Positions 1 through 9,969 of a stretch of 64,000 nt of DNA are shown piece by piece. This DNA is from Enoplolaimus lenunculus (lineage: Eukaryota > Nematoda > Enoplea > Enoplida > Thoracostomopsidae): assembly GCA_030248215.1 (NCBI GenBank), contig JASANG010003984.1, positions 558,001 to 622,000 on the forward strand. The letters are read 5' to 3'. The translations under genes were made by a program, and so were the position numbers. Below the pieces are notes generated by a model that saw nothing but the letters and a program-made list of their open reading frames with translations, made no database searches and was not told where the DNA came from. Positions within the stretch are counted from its first letter, which is position 1. Each line of letters begins with the position of its first letter.

Positions 1-1040
1 GTATCCTGGCTTTCCAAACAGCATCATTTTTCAGGATATCATTAAATTTTCGGCACACAATTCGAACAATGCTGACTACATAGTCAGCGTCCAGGTATGA
101 ACAAATATGTACGAATATTTCGGGGGGAACATCTTTTAGATACATTGTTGAATATACAAAATAGCACTAGCTAACTCACCCCATTACATAGGTTGGTTTA
201 GTTTGTAGTGCAGTGGCAGGTTTTGTTCATACAAAAAATTTTATGTCTGACATGAAGTGAATTTTGAACTATAGTGGACGGAAGACATAACGTTTAACAA
301 ATTTTTCAGCCGGCATGATAGCATTACAAAGTTATGCATTGAAATTTAAAATTAGCGCATGCTTTACACAGCGAAACTGTTTGTATATATAATGAAACTT
401 CGAGTTTTTTAAAACCGAACACTGCGGTCACCTTTTGCAAGCCAGCGTTAATAGCTTAAGACTTGTATAGCAATTATGGGTCTATGTATAGCACAGAGGC
501 TTCTCGTTTTCCAATGTGGAAAACTATGACCAGGAGTGCAGCGCAGCCACTGGTGTACCGCGCTAAAAGAACACACTGGTTTGGTACGAAAAACATAAGC
601 ATATGTTTGGCTGCGGGAAAGTGTAAAATTTATAAGCCCGGATATTCCCTGGTGAGACGTAGAGAAAACCTGTGGAAAATTTGAACGCTTAGATTATCCC
701 TATAGTACGGAAAAATTAAGCATACTTAAAATTGAGGAAATGTTTTAAACAGGAAAACAAACATTTTATGTTTACAAATGTAAAGTTACCCCGCACACGT
801 AGTGGCAAGGGAAAACTATACAAAAGTGCCGGAATTTAAACGCTTAGCTATACTCAGGTTTCGTACGGAACGTAAAATTTGTTTGGAAAACGAAAAAGTG
901 GACAATTCAAATGCCCAAACTTTGATGGTTTGGTAGGGAAAATTTGAAGCGTAGCCACGTCTATATGACGGCTACGAATTCCGCTGTTTTGTTTCCAACA
1001 ATCATAGGCATAAGTTTGACTGAAAAAATTTAGGCGTTTC
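1..1040. other. unassigned non-coding DNA
   Basis: No convincing gene or repeat was identified. Short open frames here have no splice context or protein-like composition. Several phrases recur loosely within the stretch (for example around 615-690 and 790-960), suggesting an old decayed duplication. Confidence 0.4.
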
Positions 1041-1049
1041 AACCCTTTA

Positions 1050-1306
1050 CTTATCACATGAATATTTTCAATTTCATCTGAGAACTACTTTTATGCTAGG
1101 ATTCGAACTCCAGTATGGAGTGGGAGGCGTTTCATACCATCACCACTCAGCTATAGGAGCTTGACGCTCGAGCCCGAGAGGGCTCTCACGTCTTGTGGTG
1201 ATTTAGTACTATGTATACGTGTTGCAATTGTTAAACACTGTGCGCTGTATATTTAACGTATATACACTGCGCTGAGTTGCCCATATAGTCAACTCTATAT
1301 GAGAAG
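1050..1306 (-). repeat. tRNA-derived SINE, family S, copy 1
   Basis: Read on the minus strand this copy shares head, middle and tail sequence with 50932-51118. The shared parts are a CTTCTCATATAGAGTTG-like start, a block ending in GTACTAAATCACCA, and a tail reading TTCGAATCCTAGCATAAAAG. This copy keeps a central tRNA-like block (1090-1163, minus) with a good A box (TAGCTGAGTGG) and B box (GAGTTCGAATCC). The other copy has lost most of that block. The T stem does not pair well, so this is a SINE head rather than a working tRNA gene. Confidence 0.6.
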
Positions 1307-1309
1307 GGG

Positions 1310-1744
1310 TTATAGATAAGGAATACGCTGAATATACTATTATGGCCCTAAAACTAACATTGGCCGCTCTAGGAATATATATGTTGATACTTCTGCTTCG
1401 GCCCATGTTTCAACATCAATAGGCTTTTGGTGTTTTAGCCTGTGTTGTACCTATTTTCAATTGGCGCAATAAGCTTTGTGGATTCAACGCTTTCAAATAA
1501 AAACAGCTGTTTCTGATGTCACTGCTGTTCATCCGAATTTGACATTCGCAACTGCGGCAGAACTTTATATTTTGCAAATCTCACAGCTCTCGCGTAAACA
1601 GATTTTAAAGCATAAATAGGCGCTGCTTTACTAGGCTTGCGTTGTACAATCTTTTTATTCAGTTTTAAAATTAGTCTGTCATAATCATTTTTAGTTGATT
1701 AAAATAGCGTCAGACATTTTATGTATACGTATCTTGTAGTGCCA
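1310..1744. other. unassigned non-coding DNA
   Basis: Nothing recognisable on either strand. Confidence 0.35.
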
Positions 1745-1870
1745 AACTTATGGTATATAGAGCCATTTAGAGCAAAAAGCCCGTATGTGTGGTCGTGGGT
1801 TCGATCCCCACCGCATCTGCAGCAAAACTTTCGCGAAGGGTTCTGCATGGAACTGCTTAACTTTTAGAAT
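1745..1870 (+). repeat. tRNA-derived SINE, family R, copy 1
   Basis: A tRNA-like T arm (GTGGGTTCGATCCCCAC) is followed by a tail reading TGCAGCAAAACTTTCGCGAA and then GGGTTCTGCATGG. The same arm-plus-tail combination recurs on the minus strand at 54711-54840, which shows it is a dispersed SINE and not a single tRNA fragment. The 5' tRNA half is badly decayed. Confidence 0.6.
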
Positions 1871-1925
1871 AGCTTACCTCGGCGTTGCAATTGCACGATT
1901 GTAAATATAGTATTAAGTTTTATCG

Positions 1926-2067
1926 CACTGCAAAAAATGGTGAGTCAGCTTGACTCTCTCCGAAATAGGCCCTATGAGACTACACAAACTGAGTTAAATT
2001 CGGCTCCGCAAGAGTCAAATTCGACTCACTGAGTCGCATGTTTTTTGACTCACCATTTTTTGCAGTG
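1926..2067. mobile_element. family A foldback MITE, internally shortened
   Basis: The ends read CACTGCAAAAAATGG and CCATTTTTTGCAGTG in perfect inversion, around arms built of GAGTCAAATTCGACTC-type motifs. At 142 bp it is shorter than the usual 210-220 bp. Family A copies are flanked by TA in most cases, which points to a Tc1/mariner-type mobiliser (inference). It starts about 16 bp past the AATAAA of the exon at 2125-2854. Confidence 0.85.
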
Positions 2068-2082
2068 TGGAATATTTTGGCT

Positions 2083-2088
2083 TTTATT
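2083..2088 (-). promoter_or_regulatory. putative polyadenylation signal
   Basis: AATAAA on the minus strand, 37-42 bp past the stop codon of the minus-strand exon. The expected cleavage zone falls at the edge of the adjacent family A element. Confidence 0.45.
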
Positions 2089-2124
2089 AGCTAAAGTAAT
2101 TGTAATATCAGTTCCTAAAATAGT

Positions 2125-2854
2125 TTAAGAATCAGTGTCTTCCAGATGTGACCTTGGTGTTGCATAGCCAGACGTCGAAATCACGTTTGAACTTCGAGGA
2201 CTTTCAAGGTTCACGCCGCCGGAGTTGATCCCCGATTCATCGCGGACTGCCGTTTTGGTGTTGTCAAACTCATTTTGAATTTGTGTTTCACAATTGCTAC
2301 CCTTCATACAAGATTTACCACTCGAGTTTATCCCGTTCAAACTGGGACAATTTTCAGTTGAGGTCAACAGAACATTCTCTACTTTGCCGCTAGTGTTCGA
2401 AATGACCCGAGCCAACGACAGGGAAGACTTTGGCTCGGAGTTTGTTGGACTCGTCACTTTTTCTGTTGAAAGCATCGTTTGAATTTCTTGACTACGTTGA
2501 TTAAGTTGAATTTGACTTGAGTTTGGTTCAATATGAACGCTGTCGAGTAGTGAATTTTGTTCCCAAATTAAGAGTTGAGCACGTAATGCTTGTTGCGCGT
2601 GAAAACGGCGAAAAATAAAATAAAACACCAACGCCGTAGCGGAAGCGACGTATATTAGCAAAATTAACGCGAATACGCAGTAACGAATTTGATTCAGGTA
2701 GTGAACCATCAAATGAAAATCTTCAAGCGCTGCTAAGGTTTTCGGATAATCGCGGTTGAATTTGTCTAACAAATCCATTATTGGACTTTGCTTAAAGTTG
2801 CCGTCTTCATCGTAGTTGTAATCGTACTCCGGAATTTCGAACGTTTTATCGCCT
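2125..2854 (-). CDS. terminal exon of a single-pass membrane protein
   Basis: The best coding segment in the window. The open frame runs back to 2862 but has no ATG at that end. It is preceded on the minus strand by a 3' splice acceptor (AAACTTGTTCAG before 2854), so I read it as a last exon entering after two bases of a codon. It ends at TAA 2125-2127. Numbering residues from 2862, 5-60 are acidic to mixed (a YDYNYDEDGN stretch, then a helix-like LLDKFNRDYPKTLAALEDFH). Residues 62-84 are a clean hydrophobic membrane segment followed by RRFH, so the tail should face the cytoplasm. Residues 85-245 are a low-complexity Ser/Thr/Asn/Glu-rich tail with many SP and TP sites. I do not recognise the family. 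Upstream exons should lie at higher coordinates and were not identified. Confidence 0.7.
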
Positions 2855-2875
2855 CTGAACAAGTTTAATGGTTAA

Positions 2876-3026
2876 TGCCTCATTCGTTCGTGCAAATATT
2901 TGCAACGAAAACTTGCAGCTGCAGTTTAAATGTGCATTACAACTATAAATTGCAGCAACATCTTATACGCGCAAATTTTTGCATTGAAATATTTCAGCTG
3001 CCTTCAAAACCTTGCACGTGTGAATA
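2876..3026. mobile_element. family J piggyBac-like MITE
   Basis: Diverged copy of the family whose clearest member is 20557-20836. It has repeated CTTGCAGCTGC motifs and a right end reading CTTGCACGTGTGAATA. A TTAA (2872-2875) lies at its left edge. It sits in the intron 18-21 bp before the splice acceptor of the exon at 2854. Confidence 0.6.
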
Positions 3027-3299
3027 AAGCTTATTCCACTGTTACGGTGACAAATCCACGACAGAAAATTAGTGTAGAATGCGCCCCTTACTTGTGTGTA
3101 TTACAGTTCACGTTTATTTTTAGCTAAATAACTGTACAATATGGCTTGGATACAATGTGATTGTACAAGATTTTGTGTCTTAGGCATATTTTGTAAATCT
3201 TACAAAATTGAAATGTTTCTTAACCACAAATTAGCAAAATTTAAGCAACACAAAAAATTTGTTTCCCAACGAAAACACGCGAAATTTTGCCAACTCGAC

Positions 3300-3375
3300 A
3301 TTTTGCTACACATTACTATGCTTAGGCTTAGGCAATAGGCTTAGGATTACGCTTAGGATTATGTTTAGAATGATT
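3300..3375. repeat. short TTAGGC-type hexamer array
   Basis: Degenerate run of CTTAGG hexamers. It looks like a remnant of the core of a C/D family element without its ends. Confidence 0.5.
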
Positions 3376-3379
3376 CACA

Positions 3380-3598
3380 CACTGCAAAAATGGTGTGTCA
3401 AATTGAATCTCTCCGAAATAGGCTTTTCCAAACTACACAAACTGAGTCAAAATTCGACTCCGATAGATTCAAACTCGACGCAATGAGTCGCTAAATGAGT
3501 CAAATTTGACTCTGGCGGTGTCAAATTTGACTCAGTTTGTGTAGTCCGAAGAAGACTATTTTGGGGAGAGTCAATTTGACTCACCATTTTTTGCAGTG
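3380..3598. mobile_element. family A foldback MITE, full length
   Basis: 219 bp. Arms of about 100 bp are nearly perfect inverted copies of each other, including the ACACAAACTGAGTCAAA / TTTGACTCAGTTTGTGT pair. Confidence 0.9.
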
Positions 3599-3602
3599 CA
3601 GG

Positions 3603-3770
3603 CTTTAGTGCACTATTGAGCGACAAGTCGTCGAAGATTCTAACTATTGTTTTTGTGCAGCATTTGCAGTTGTAAGTAAATAATGTCTCGACGAGGATAT
3701 CGCGACAATTTGTCGACCGACAACTTGTAATCGGAAATTTCATCGATTTGGCTATCTGTCGGCCATTATT
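3603..3770. repeat. short inverted motifs, possible decayed foldback
   Basis: Contains CGACAAGTCGTCG, GCGACAATTTGTCGAC and CCGACAACTTGTAATC. Similar motifs occur at 32960-33070. No clear ends were found. Confidence 0.3.
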
Positions 3771-3839
3771 TATACTTAGGCTTAGGCTCGTAATTAGGCA
3801 ATGGATTATACTTAGAGTTATAGGCTTTATCGTTTACTC

Positions 3840-4013
3840 GGCCAATTTTACTTTCAGGGCCGTAAGCGTATTCCTAAGCCTAAGACTAAGCCTAAGCGTT
3901 GCAAAAGCGTATTCCAAAGCTTAAGCCTAAGTCTAAGCAAAAAATGTAGTTTAGAATGTAAAGCCGACGCTTTTACAGGCCCACGAGAAACCGGAATGGC
4001 CCTAAAAGTAACA
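3840..4013. mobile_element. family C MITE with TTAGGC core
   Basis: Left end GGCCAATTTTACTTTCAGG, right end GGCCCTAAAAGTAACAT, with a core of CCTAAG hexamers (reverse complement of CTTAGG) between them. Confidence 0.75.
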
Positions 4014-4440
4014 TATATTATAGAAAAGTGTTCATAAAATATGTATATAATACGATAACATTAATTTTGCCAATATATGGCTCTCAAACCCAAATTTGCT
4101 AAATTTTCTTAAGTCATTTAAGATTTTAACTATACAACGACAGAATGCAGAGAAGTTTTGGTGCCACGGTATTTGCAGACGACTTTTAATCAATTGGTTT
4201 GGGTGCGAGTCCAGGTTGCGAACACAAATTTGTTGTGAAATTAGTAAAAAAAGTTGCCAAAATAATTTGGGACATAATTTACAAGTGAATGTCGTTGCAT
4301 TTTGTGCCTCAAAAATCAAAGTGCACGGAATAAAATGAAAAAACACTTACATGTTGACCGTATCTGCCATTAATGCTGGATTATTTATTATAAAATCGCT
4401 TTATTTATGGGTTGTATAAAATCATCTGTCAACAGATTTA
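4014..4440. other. unassigned non-coding DNA
   Basis: Open frames on both strands here have no splice context. Nothing recognised. Confidence 0.35.
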
Positions 4441-4444
4441 TGTA

Positions 4445-5462
4445 CTGTAGTGACCCAAATAAGAGAGGAACTGATATTTATTAGGCTTCTCCAGACGGTA
4501 CACCGTTGTTATTCGGTTACGGACTGTTATTTATTTTTAATCCACGCTCTGCCAGCCTTCGTTACTGATATACTTCTGGTATTGCAAGTATCCGTTGGAT
4601 CAAATGTTTTTTGCCTTTCATCAAAAGCTTGAGCGATAATGCAAGGTTATACTTTTTAGTGTTACTTTCAAAACATAAGTACGTTTTAAAGTTTCGAACT
4701 CAATTTCAAGCCAGACGCAATTTTAGTATTCAATTCTAATATCAATATTTTCAGTTTTGTGCCGGTCCAAACATATGCTTTAGCTAAAATGTCTCATACA
4801 CATTGAACGATACCAAATTTTGGATAGAATTTTTGAAAAATAAAAATAAATTCAAACATATAAATAGCCATTATACACGTAAACTAACAGCCAATACGAT
4901 TATTCTATCACGAGTTGAATCTGAACACAATTTTGTTGCTCGGAATTTCACTGAAAAACACTGTGTCGTATATTATCCAAATGTTAGTCATATATATCTG
5001 CTGCTGACGTATGAACATTTCAGGGGTGCATACATAGAAATATGTGGGATACATTGCCCCGAAATTTCACAAGAGACGAAAAAAAGGCTCTTTTACCCCC
5101 TGTTTACTTATTCTAGACGTAGGACTGACCCATAGCCAGCTCACTATGCTACAGAGGGGCGGCGAAAATGTTTTGAGGGAGGGCATTCGAGTTTAAGAGC
5201 ATGGTGGAAAATTCTTCAAAGGGATGCAAAATTTTTACTAAATTTTGAAAGTACATTCCTAAGTATAACCTTACATTATGCTCAAGCCGTTGACACAAGA
5301 CAAACGTTTAATTCAACGGATTGCTGCAGTACCGGATATATCAATAACAAAGGGTGGCGGAGCGTGGGTAAAAAATAACTGTTCGTAACCGAATAACAGG
5401 GAGTACCCTCTGCAGTGGCCAAAGAAATATCAGCCCCCCCCCTCTTATTCGGGTCACTACAG
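4445..5462. mobile_element. family E head-to-head (snap-back) element
   Basis: Both ends are the same end of family E in opposite orientation (CTGTAGTGACCC and its reverse complement), each followed by the GATATTTATTTGGCC-type subterminal block. Normal E copies have two different subterminal blocks. The arms are about 230-290 bp around a unique centre of about 500 bp that includes a fragment of family G (5124-5228). A 110-codon open frame at 4803-5135 begins with TTG and does not resemble a transposase. Confidence 0.65.
5124..5228. mobile_element. family G fragment
   Basis: Starts ACTGACCCATAGCCAGCTCA and keeps the AGGGAGGGCATTCGAG block of the family. The G-rich second half is missing. It lies inside the family E snap-back. 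Confidence 0.55.
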
Positions 5463-5834
5463 TTCACACATTTGACAATATTATGAACACTGGTATATAG
5501 TGCGCTATAATTACAAATCAAATTCCTCTTAAGCCAAGCTTAAAACCCATGGCAAAAAACTATTAACGTATTTGACGTCTGCGTTAACCATAACATTTTG
5601 GCTGATAACAGTCTTATTAAGCATAAAATATATGCTGACAAGTTGAATATTGCATATTTTGGTGTTAAGTTTAACCAATTTAAGCTGATAAAGCTATCAT
5701 AATAAACATAAACGTTGAAGTTTGCAACGATTTTACGGGTCGACCATTTTAGAAGGCTAGCGCGATTGATATCACAGGCTTATGGGTAACAGAGAATATC
5801 TTTCTTCCCTGAAAGTTAAGGAGAGACGGGAATA
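5463..5834. other. unassigned non-coding DNA
   Basis: Nothing recognised. Confidence 0.35.
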
Positions 5835-6100
5835 AAGGCACTCCTACAGGCTTTAGAATATCCTGTGGTATTCCAGCGCTTGGATTCTCAATTGTCTATA
5901 GCGCCTATAAACGCCAGGGTTTCGCCCCCAAATTCACGAGCGAAGCGAACGAGAAGCCAGACACATTTTAAAACTTCGGCGGTTTTTGTTTCAACCGGTT
6001 TGGGAGAGGGTCGCTTTAGTGGTAGAGGCCTCGAAAATTGGGGTATGAGAGCTGTGGCTGCTTCGGCCATGGATTCAATCTTGTGGTCCAAATAAATATT
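5835..6100 (+). repeat. family F dispersed repeat, copy 1
   Basis: Shares GCGAAGCGAACGAGAAGCCA and TTTTCGTTTCAACCGGTT-like blocks with 36440-36600. The AGAAGCCAGAC core also occurs at 23955-24010 (reverse) and 61870-61925. Ends are not defined. Open frames on both strands here are a by-product of the repeat. Confidence 0.5.
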
Positions 6101-6228
6101 TACAATTAAAAATAAGGATTAGTGTTAAAAAGTAAGCCCTAGTTTAAACGGTTTTCGGTTTGAAAACACAATTTTTTGAGTAATGAAAATTTGAAACCAA
6201 TCAACGTTTAATAAGTCAACACTAAGCA

Positions 6229-6494
6229 CTATTCACACGTGCAATTTTTTGCTACGAGAACTTGCAGCTGCAACTTGCACTTGCAACATTTGTGTAAAAT
6301 CCCGTTCGAAAAACTTGCTGCTGCAAATAATTAATTGAAAATTATAGTTAGGAATTTAGTTCACATGTGTGAATAATCATGCAAGTTCACTAAAGTTATT
6401 GCAGCCGCTTTCTCATTAGCTGACGGAAAAATGCAAGTTCTACGTGCAATTTGCAGCTGCATGTTCTCGCTACAAAAACTTGCACGTATGAATA
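6229..6494. mobile_element. family J piggyBac-like MITE
   Basis: Left end CTATTCACACGTGCAA, right end CTTGCACGTATGAATA, with the same internal order of blocks as 20557-20836. Confidence 0.8.
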
Positions 6495-6648
6495 AAGCTT
6501 TATATTAAGCAAACGATGTTTTAAAGACAAAAGCATTCGCACAAATCCTATTGAAATGTTGTTTTCAAATTTCCCAAATTTTCTTCCATTTGAACTGGTA
6601 CACATTTTTATCAGCAGTGGTCAGACATTCATGAAACATTAATTTAAT

Positions 6649-6918
6649 GGCTCAATGTTACTTTTCTGGCATAACAGTAGATTAAGCTTATTTCTAAGCA
6701 TGCGTTGAAAAATGTGTTCGCAAACCTAAGCCTAAGCCTAAGACTAAGACTAACCAAAAAATTGTAATACAGAATCTAAACCCAGTCTTTTATAGACCCA
6801 CCAGAAACCTGGACGCCCCTTAAAGTAACATGGCCATTTAATGTACTAATACAGAATCTAAACCCAGTCTTTTATAGACCCACCAGAAACCTGGACGCCC
6901 CTTAAAGTAACATGGGCC
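6649..6918. mobile_element. family C MITE with duplicated right end
   Basis: The left end is at 6649. The right-end block ending CCCCTTAAAGTAACATGG is present twice in tandem (from 6766 and from 6848, period 82 bp), so the element has two successive right termini. Confidence 0.8.
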
Positions 6919-6919
6919 A

Positions 6920-7600
6920 TATAATGTACTGTTTAATTAAAAAAACTTCAAAGATTCGTAACGATTAGGGGACATCGTTAAATTCATCAACAGCATCTTA
7001 CAGGGATCATCTCTAGCAGTGGGTCGTACGCAGGCGTCACTCTAATACAATTGCCGTCTGCCAGAATGTCTCAGTGAAATTGATTCAAAGATGAACGAGT
7101 ACCCCACCTTTCCGGCGACAGATTTGTGAAATTGGCTGCATCGGCCGGAGTAGGCAACAGTTGTGTAAAGGAGACGAATCCTGACTAAAAGTTTACTATT
7201 TTCCTAAACGAAGCTTGAAAATCTAATTGATGTGTTGTGTTTAAAGTTGCTAACAATAACATATTCTGAAAGACTAAACAAATTTTTGTATAAAGTTCTA
7301 TGTTTTCGAAACAGATATGGTTGTTAGCGTAGCGAGCAAGAACAAATTTTGATCCGTTGGTGCTAGCAGCAGCGGCGGATCGAAAAATATTTGACAGCTG
7401 AGCGAACTTGCAAAAGTTATTAAACGCAATTTTTACTGTATGCTATATATGTGCCAATGTTCTGAGGGATATAATGGTAACGTGGAGATCGACCTTAATA
7501 CCATTGCATTTTAAACAAGTCTCTGAGCTAAATTAGTGAAGCAGTGAAAGCTGTCGAGCGAGACGCAAAACGCATTTTTAGCATAAGTATGATGCAAAAT
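6920..7600. other. unassigned non-coding DNA, part higher in GC
   Basis: 6990-7180 is less AT-rich than its surroundings and could be decayed coding or SINE sequence, but no open frame or promoter box supports this. Confidence 0.3.
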
Positions 7601-7602
7601 TT

Positions 7603-7749
7603 GGCCCATGTAAAGATAAGGGGCGGAACGTTTTTCTATGGAACTGCAATAGAATAAGCTAAAGCTTTAAAGTAATTTTTTGCTTGGGTTAGGCTTAGGC
7701 TTAAGAATATGCTTATAATACTGTTCCACCCCTGTTCTTTATATTGGCC
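7603..7749. mobile_element. family D MITE, short core
   Basis: Left end GGCCCATGTAAAGATAAGG, right end CCCTGTTCTTTATATTGGCC. Only about three TTAGGC-like hexamers remain in the core. Confidence 0.85.
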
Positions 7750-8212
7750 CAAAATTTTCATTTTGCAAGGCTCCAATAGGGACGTCGGATTCATAGAGCC
7801 GGTATTGTATATGACGCGTTATACTTGATTGTTTCTTTATTTTTTTAAGATTTTGATGTGTTATACCCAAAATTTTGGTCTCGTCAGAAATATTTTCCTA
7901 TGGAAGCCAGCATTCAGATCTGCTGTAGGGCCTTCAAACATTAAAAATTCATTACGCGTTTAAAATAAATGTTAAACTATAAAATACCAAATCACCACAG
8001 CAGAACACCAAACAGTAAACAAACCAGCTAAAAAATTTAGCGAATTCAAAAACAGCAAACACATCACAAAACCACCGAAAATAAAATGTAAACAAATACG
8101 CCAAAATTTGAAATTTTAATAAAATTCGATCACAAAATATTGTTCGTCACTGCGTTTTTTTGGCTTAAAAGCATAAATTGTGAAAATTTTCTGAAATAGG
8201 CTCTCTCTCGTT
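7750..8212. other. unassigned non-coding DNA
   Basis: AT-rich. Nothing recognised. Confidence 0.35.
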
Positions 8213-8440
8213 TACTGCAAAAAACGGTGATTCAAATTGACTCTCTCCGAAATAAGCTCTACGGGAATACACAAACTGAGTCAAATTCAACTCCGCCAGT
8301 ATCTAATATCTAATTCGAGTTACCCGAGTCGCTTAGTGAGTCGAATTTGGCTGTGGTGGAGTCGAATTATCACTCAGTTTGTGTAGTCCCATAAAGCATA
8401 TTTCAGGAAGAGTCAATTTGATTCACCATTTCCTGCAATG
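8213..8440. mobile_element. family A foldback MITE
   Basis: Full-length, slightly diverged ends (ACTGCAAAAAACGG, CCATTTCCTGCAATG). A short duplication (ATCTAATATCTAATTC) lies in the centre. Confidence 0.85.
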
Positions 8441-8454
8441 TACGCGTTCCCCTC

Positions 8455-8960
8455 CCCAGGCTTAGGCTTCAGTATATTAGGCTTATAGGCTTTAGGCTTA
8501 GTATTCGAAAAACGTTTTCCGAAGCTATAAGCCTACGAATTAATTTTAAAGTGCGTGGGAAAATTGTACAAGAGCCTAATTGTACATAGGCCAGGGGCAG
8601 GGGAAACAAACTTTGGAGTTGATTTATTCCTAGAACCGCAGTGAAAATTTTGCTTCTGTAAATATCACGCGTATACAACACGTAACATTTTGAGGGATTC
8701 AACGATAAATGGTCGCCCGCCAATGGGTTGTCCAACAGTGTCCTAAAGTCAACGAATATAAATCTATAGGACCGTATTCTCAAATGTATGTAGCGCCTAT
8801 CACCACTCGATGATAGGTCCTGCAACCTTCGAGCCCAAGCATGCCGGAGGCTTGGAAAAGGCGTAATGGGTACGCTCATAATACCGTTACGTAACTTAAA
8901 GCTTCATTGAATAGATTTTCGTCACCGTTACTTTTAGGGCCGTAGCGCTAGATTAAGAGT
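8455..8960. repeat. C/D core remnants and a family U end
   Basis: TTAGGC-type hexamers lie at 8455-8530. A family U end (ATTCTCAAATGTATGTAGCG) lies at 8773-8805. A C-type end (CCGTTACTTTTAGGGCCGTA) lies at 8928-8947. The 136-codon minus-strand frame across this stretch overlaps these pieces and is not believed. Confidence 0.45.
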
Positions 8961-9213
8961 GTTGCTAAGTTAAACTGGCGGAGGTGCGGAATCTGATCCC
9001 TGCTAGGAATTTAACAAAAAGGGCCTATCTATAGATTACGACGAGCTGAGTTCAACGTTTTCACTTTTATAGAATAGATGCATGACCAACGGTTCAGAAG
9101 TTATGGCCCTCGAAGTAATAGTGCAAACACGCACACAATGGAAGAGAATGTACCTGTAATTTACATATTCGTAAATTAAAAGCTTTACCAGGTTTATTCA
9201 TTACACAAATTTG

Positions 9214-9346
9214 GGCCAATGTTACTTTTAGAGGCGTAACCGTAGATTAAGTGTTTTCTAAGCCTAAAAGCCTAAGCAAAACCATGTAATCTTACCATTT
9301 TATAGACCTGCCAGAAACCTGGACGAAACTAAAAGTAATATAGGCC
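9214..9346. mobile_element. family C MITE, short
   Basis: 133 bp, both ends present (GGGCCAATGTTACTTTTAG; AAAAGTAATATAGGCCC). Minimal hexamer core. Confidence 0.85.
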
Positions 9347-9555
9347 CAGCTTTGGTTTGCGTTTGTACAAGTTATATATAGTGAAAAGTTGAAGTTTAAA
9401 GGGCGATGACCATAACATTTGAACTGGGGCCCGGCAGCCTTAAAACTGAGTACCGCTGAACTCAGCTCGCCGAAATCCATAAAATGAACAGGTTTTCAAT
9501 AAAATCCTATAGGTAGGCTTTATATTGCGTACCTCCGCCAGTCAACTAAAACCTG

Positions 9556-9683
9556 CGTACTGCCAAAGCGTATTCCTAAGGCTAAAGCCCAAGCCAAACC
9601 AAAATATGTAATCTCGAATCTAAAGCCTACTGTTTTACAGATCCGAACCAGAAACCAGAACGATCCTCAAAGTAACATGGGTC
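9556..9683. mobile_element. family C MITE, left end missing
   Basis: Core hexamers and a right end (AAAGTAACATGGGTCC) are present. The left terminus is not recognisable. Confidence 0.65.
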
Positions 9684-9783
9684 CTGGCACTGGTTTATCG
9701 CTATTTTTGGTACTTTTTGTAAATCCATGTCATATTTATTTTTGCCTTTAAACCGACGTTTATAACTCTGACCATTCATTTGG

Positions 9784-9968
9784 GGCCCATGTTACTTTAA
9801 GGGTCGTCCAGGTTTCTGGTGGGTCTATAAAAGAGTAGGTTTGAGATTCTAGATTACATTTTTTGCTTAGGCTTGGGCTTAGGCTTAGGCTTATGCTTAG
9901 GAATTTATTTTTGCAACGCTTAGCAATACGCTTGATCTACATGTTACGCCCCTTGATGAACATTGGCC
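9784..9968. mobile_element. family C MITE, full length
   Basis: Near-consensus copy with left end GGGGCCCATGTTACTTTAAG and right end ending ACATTGGCCC. It is in the opposite orientation to 9556-9683, about 100 bp away. Confidence 0.9.
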
Positions 9969-9969
9969 C

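Noticed and set aside
4803-5135. 110-codon ORF inside the family E snap-back, possible transposase piece
   Set aside because: It begins at TTG, shows no DDE or DNA-binding signature, and ends in a family G fragment.
8469-8879. 136-codon minus-strand ORF
   Set aside because: It overlaps a hexamer remnant and a family U end, and no splice signals frame it.
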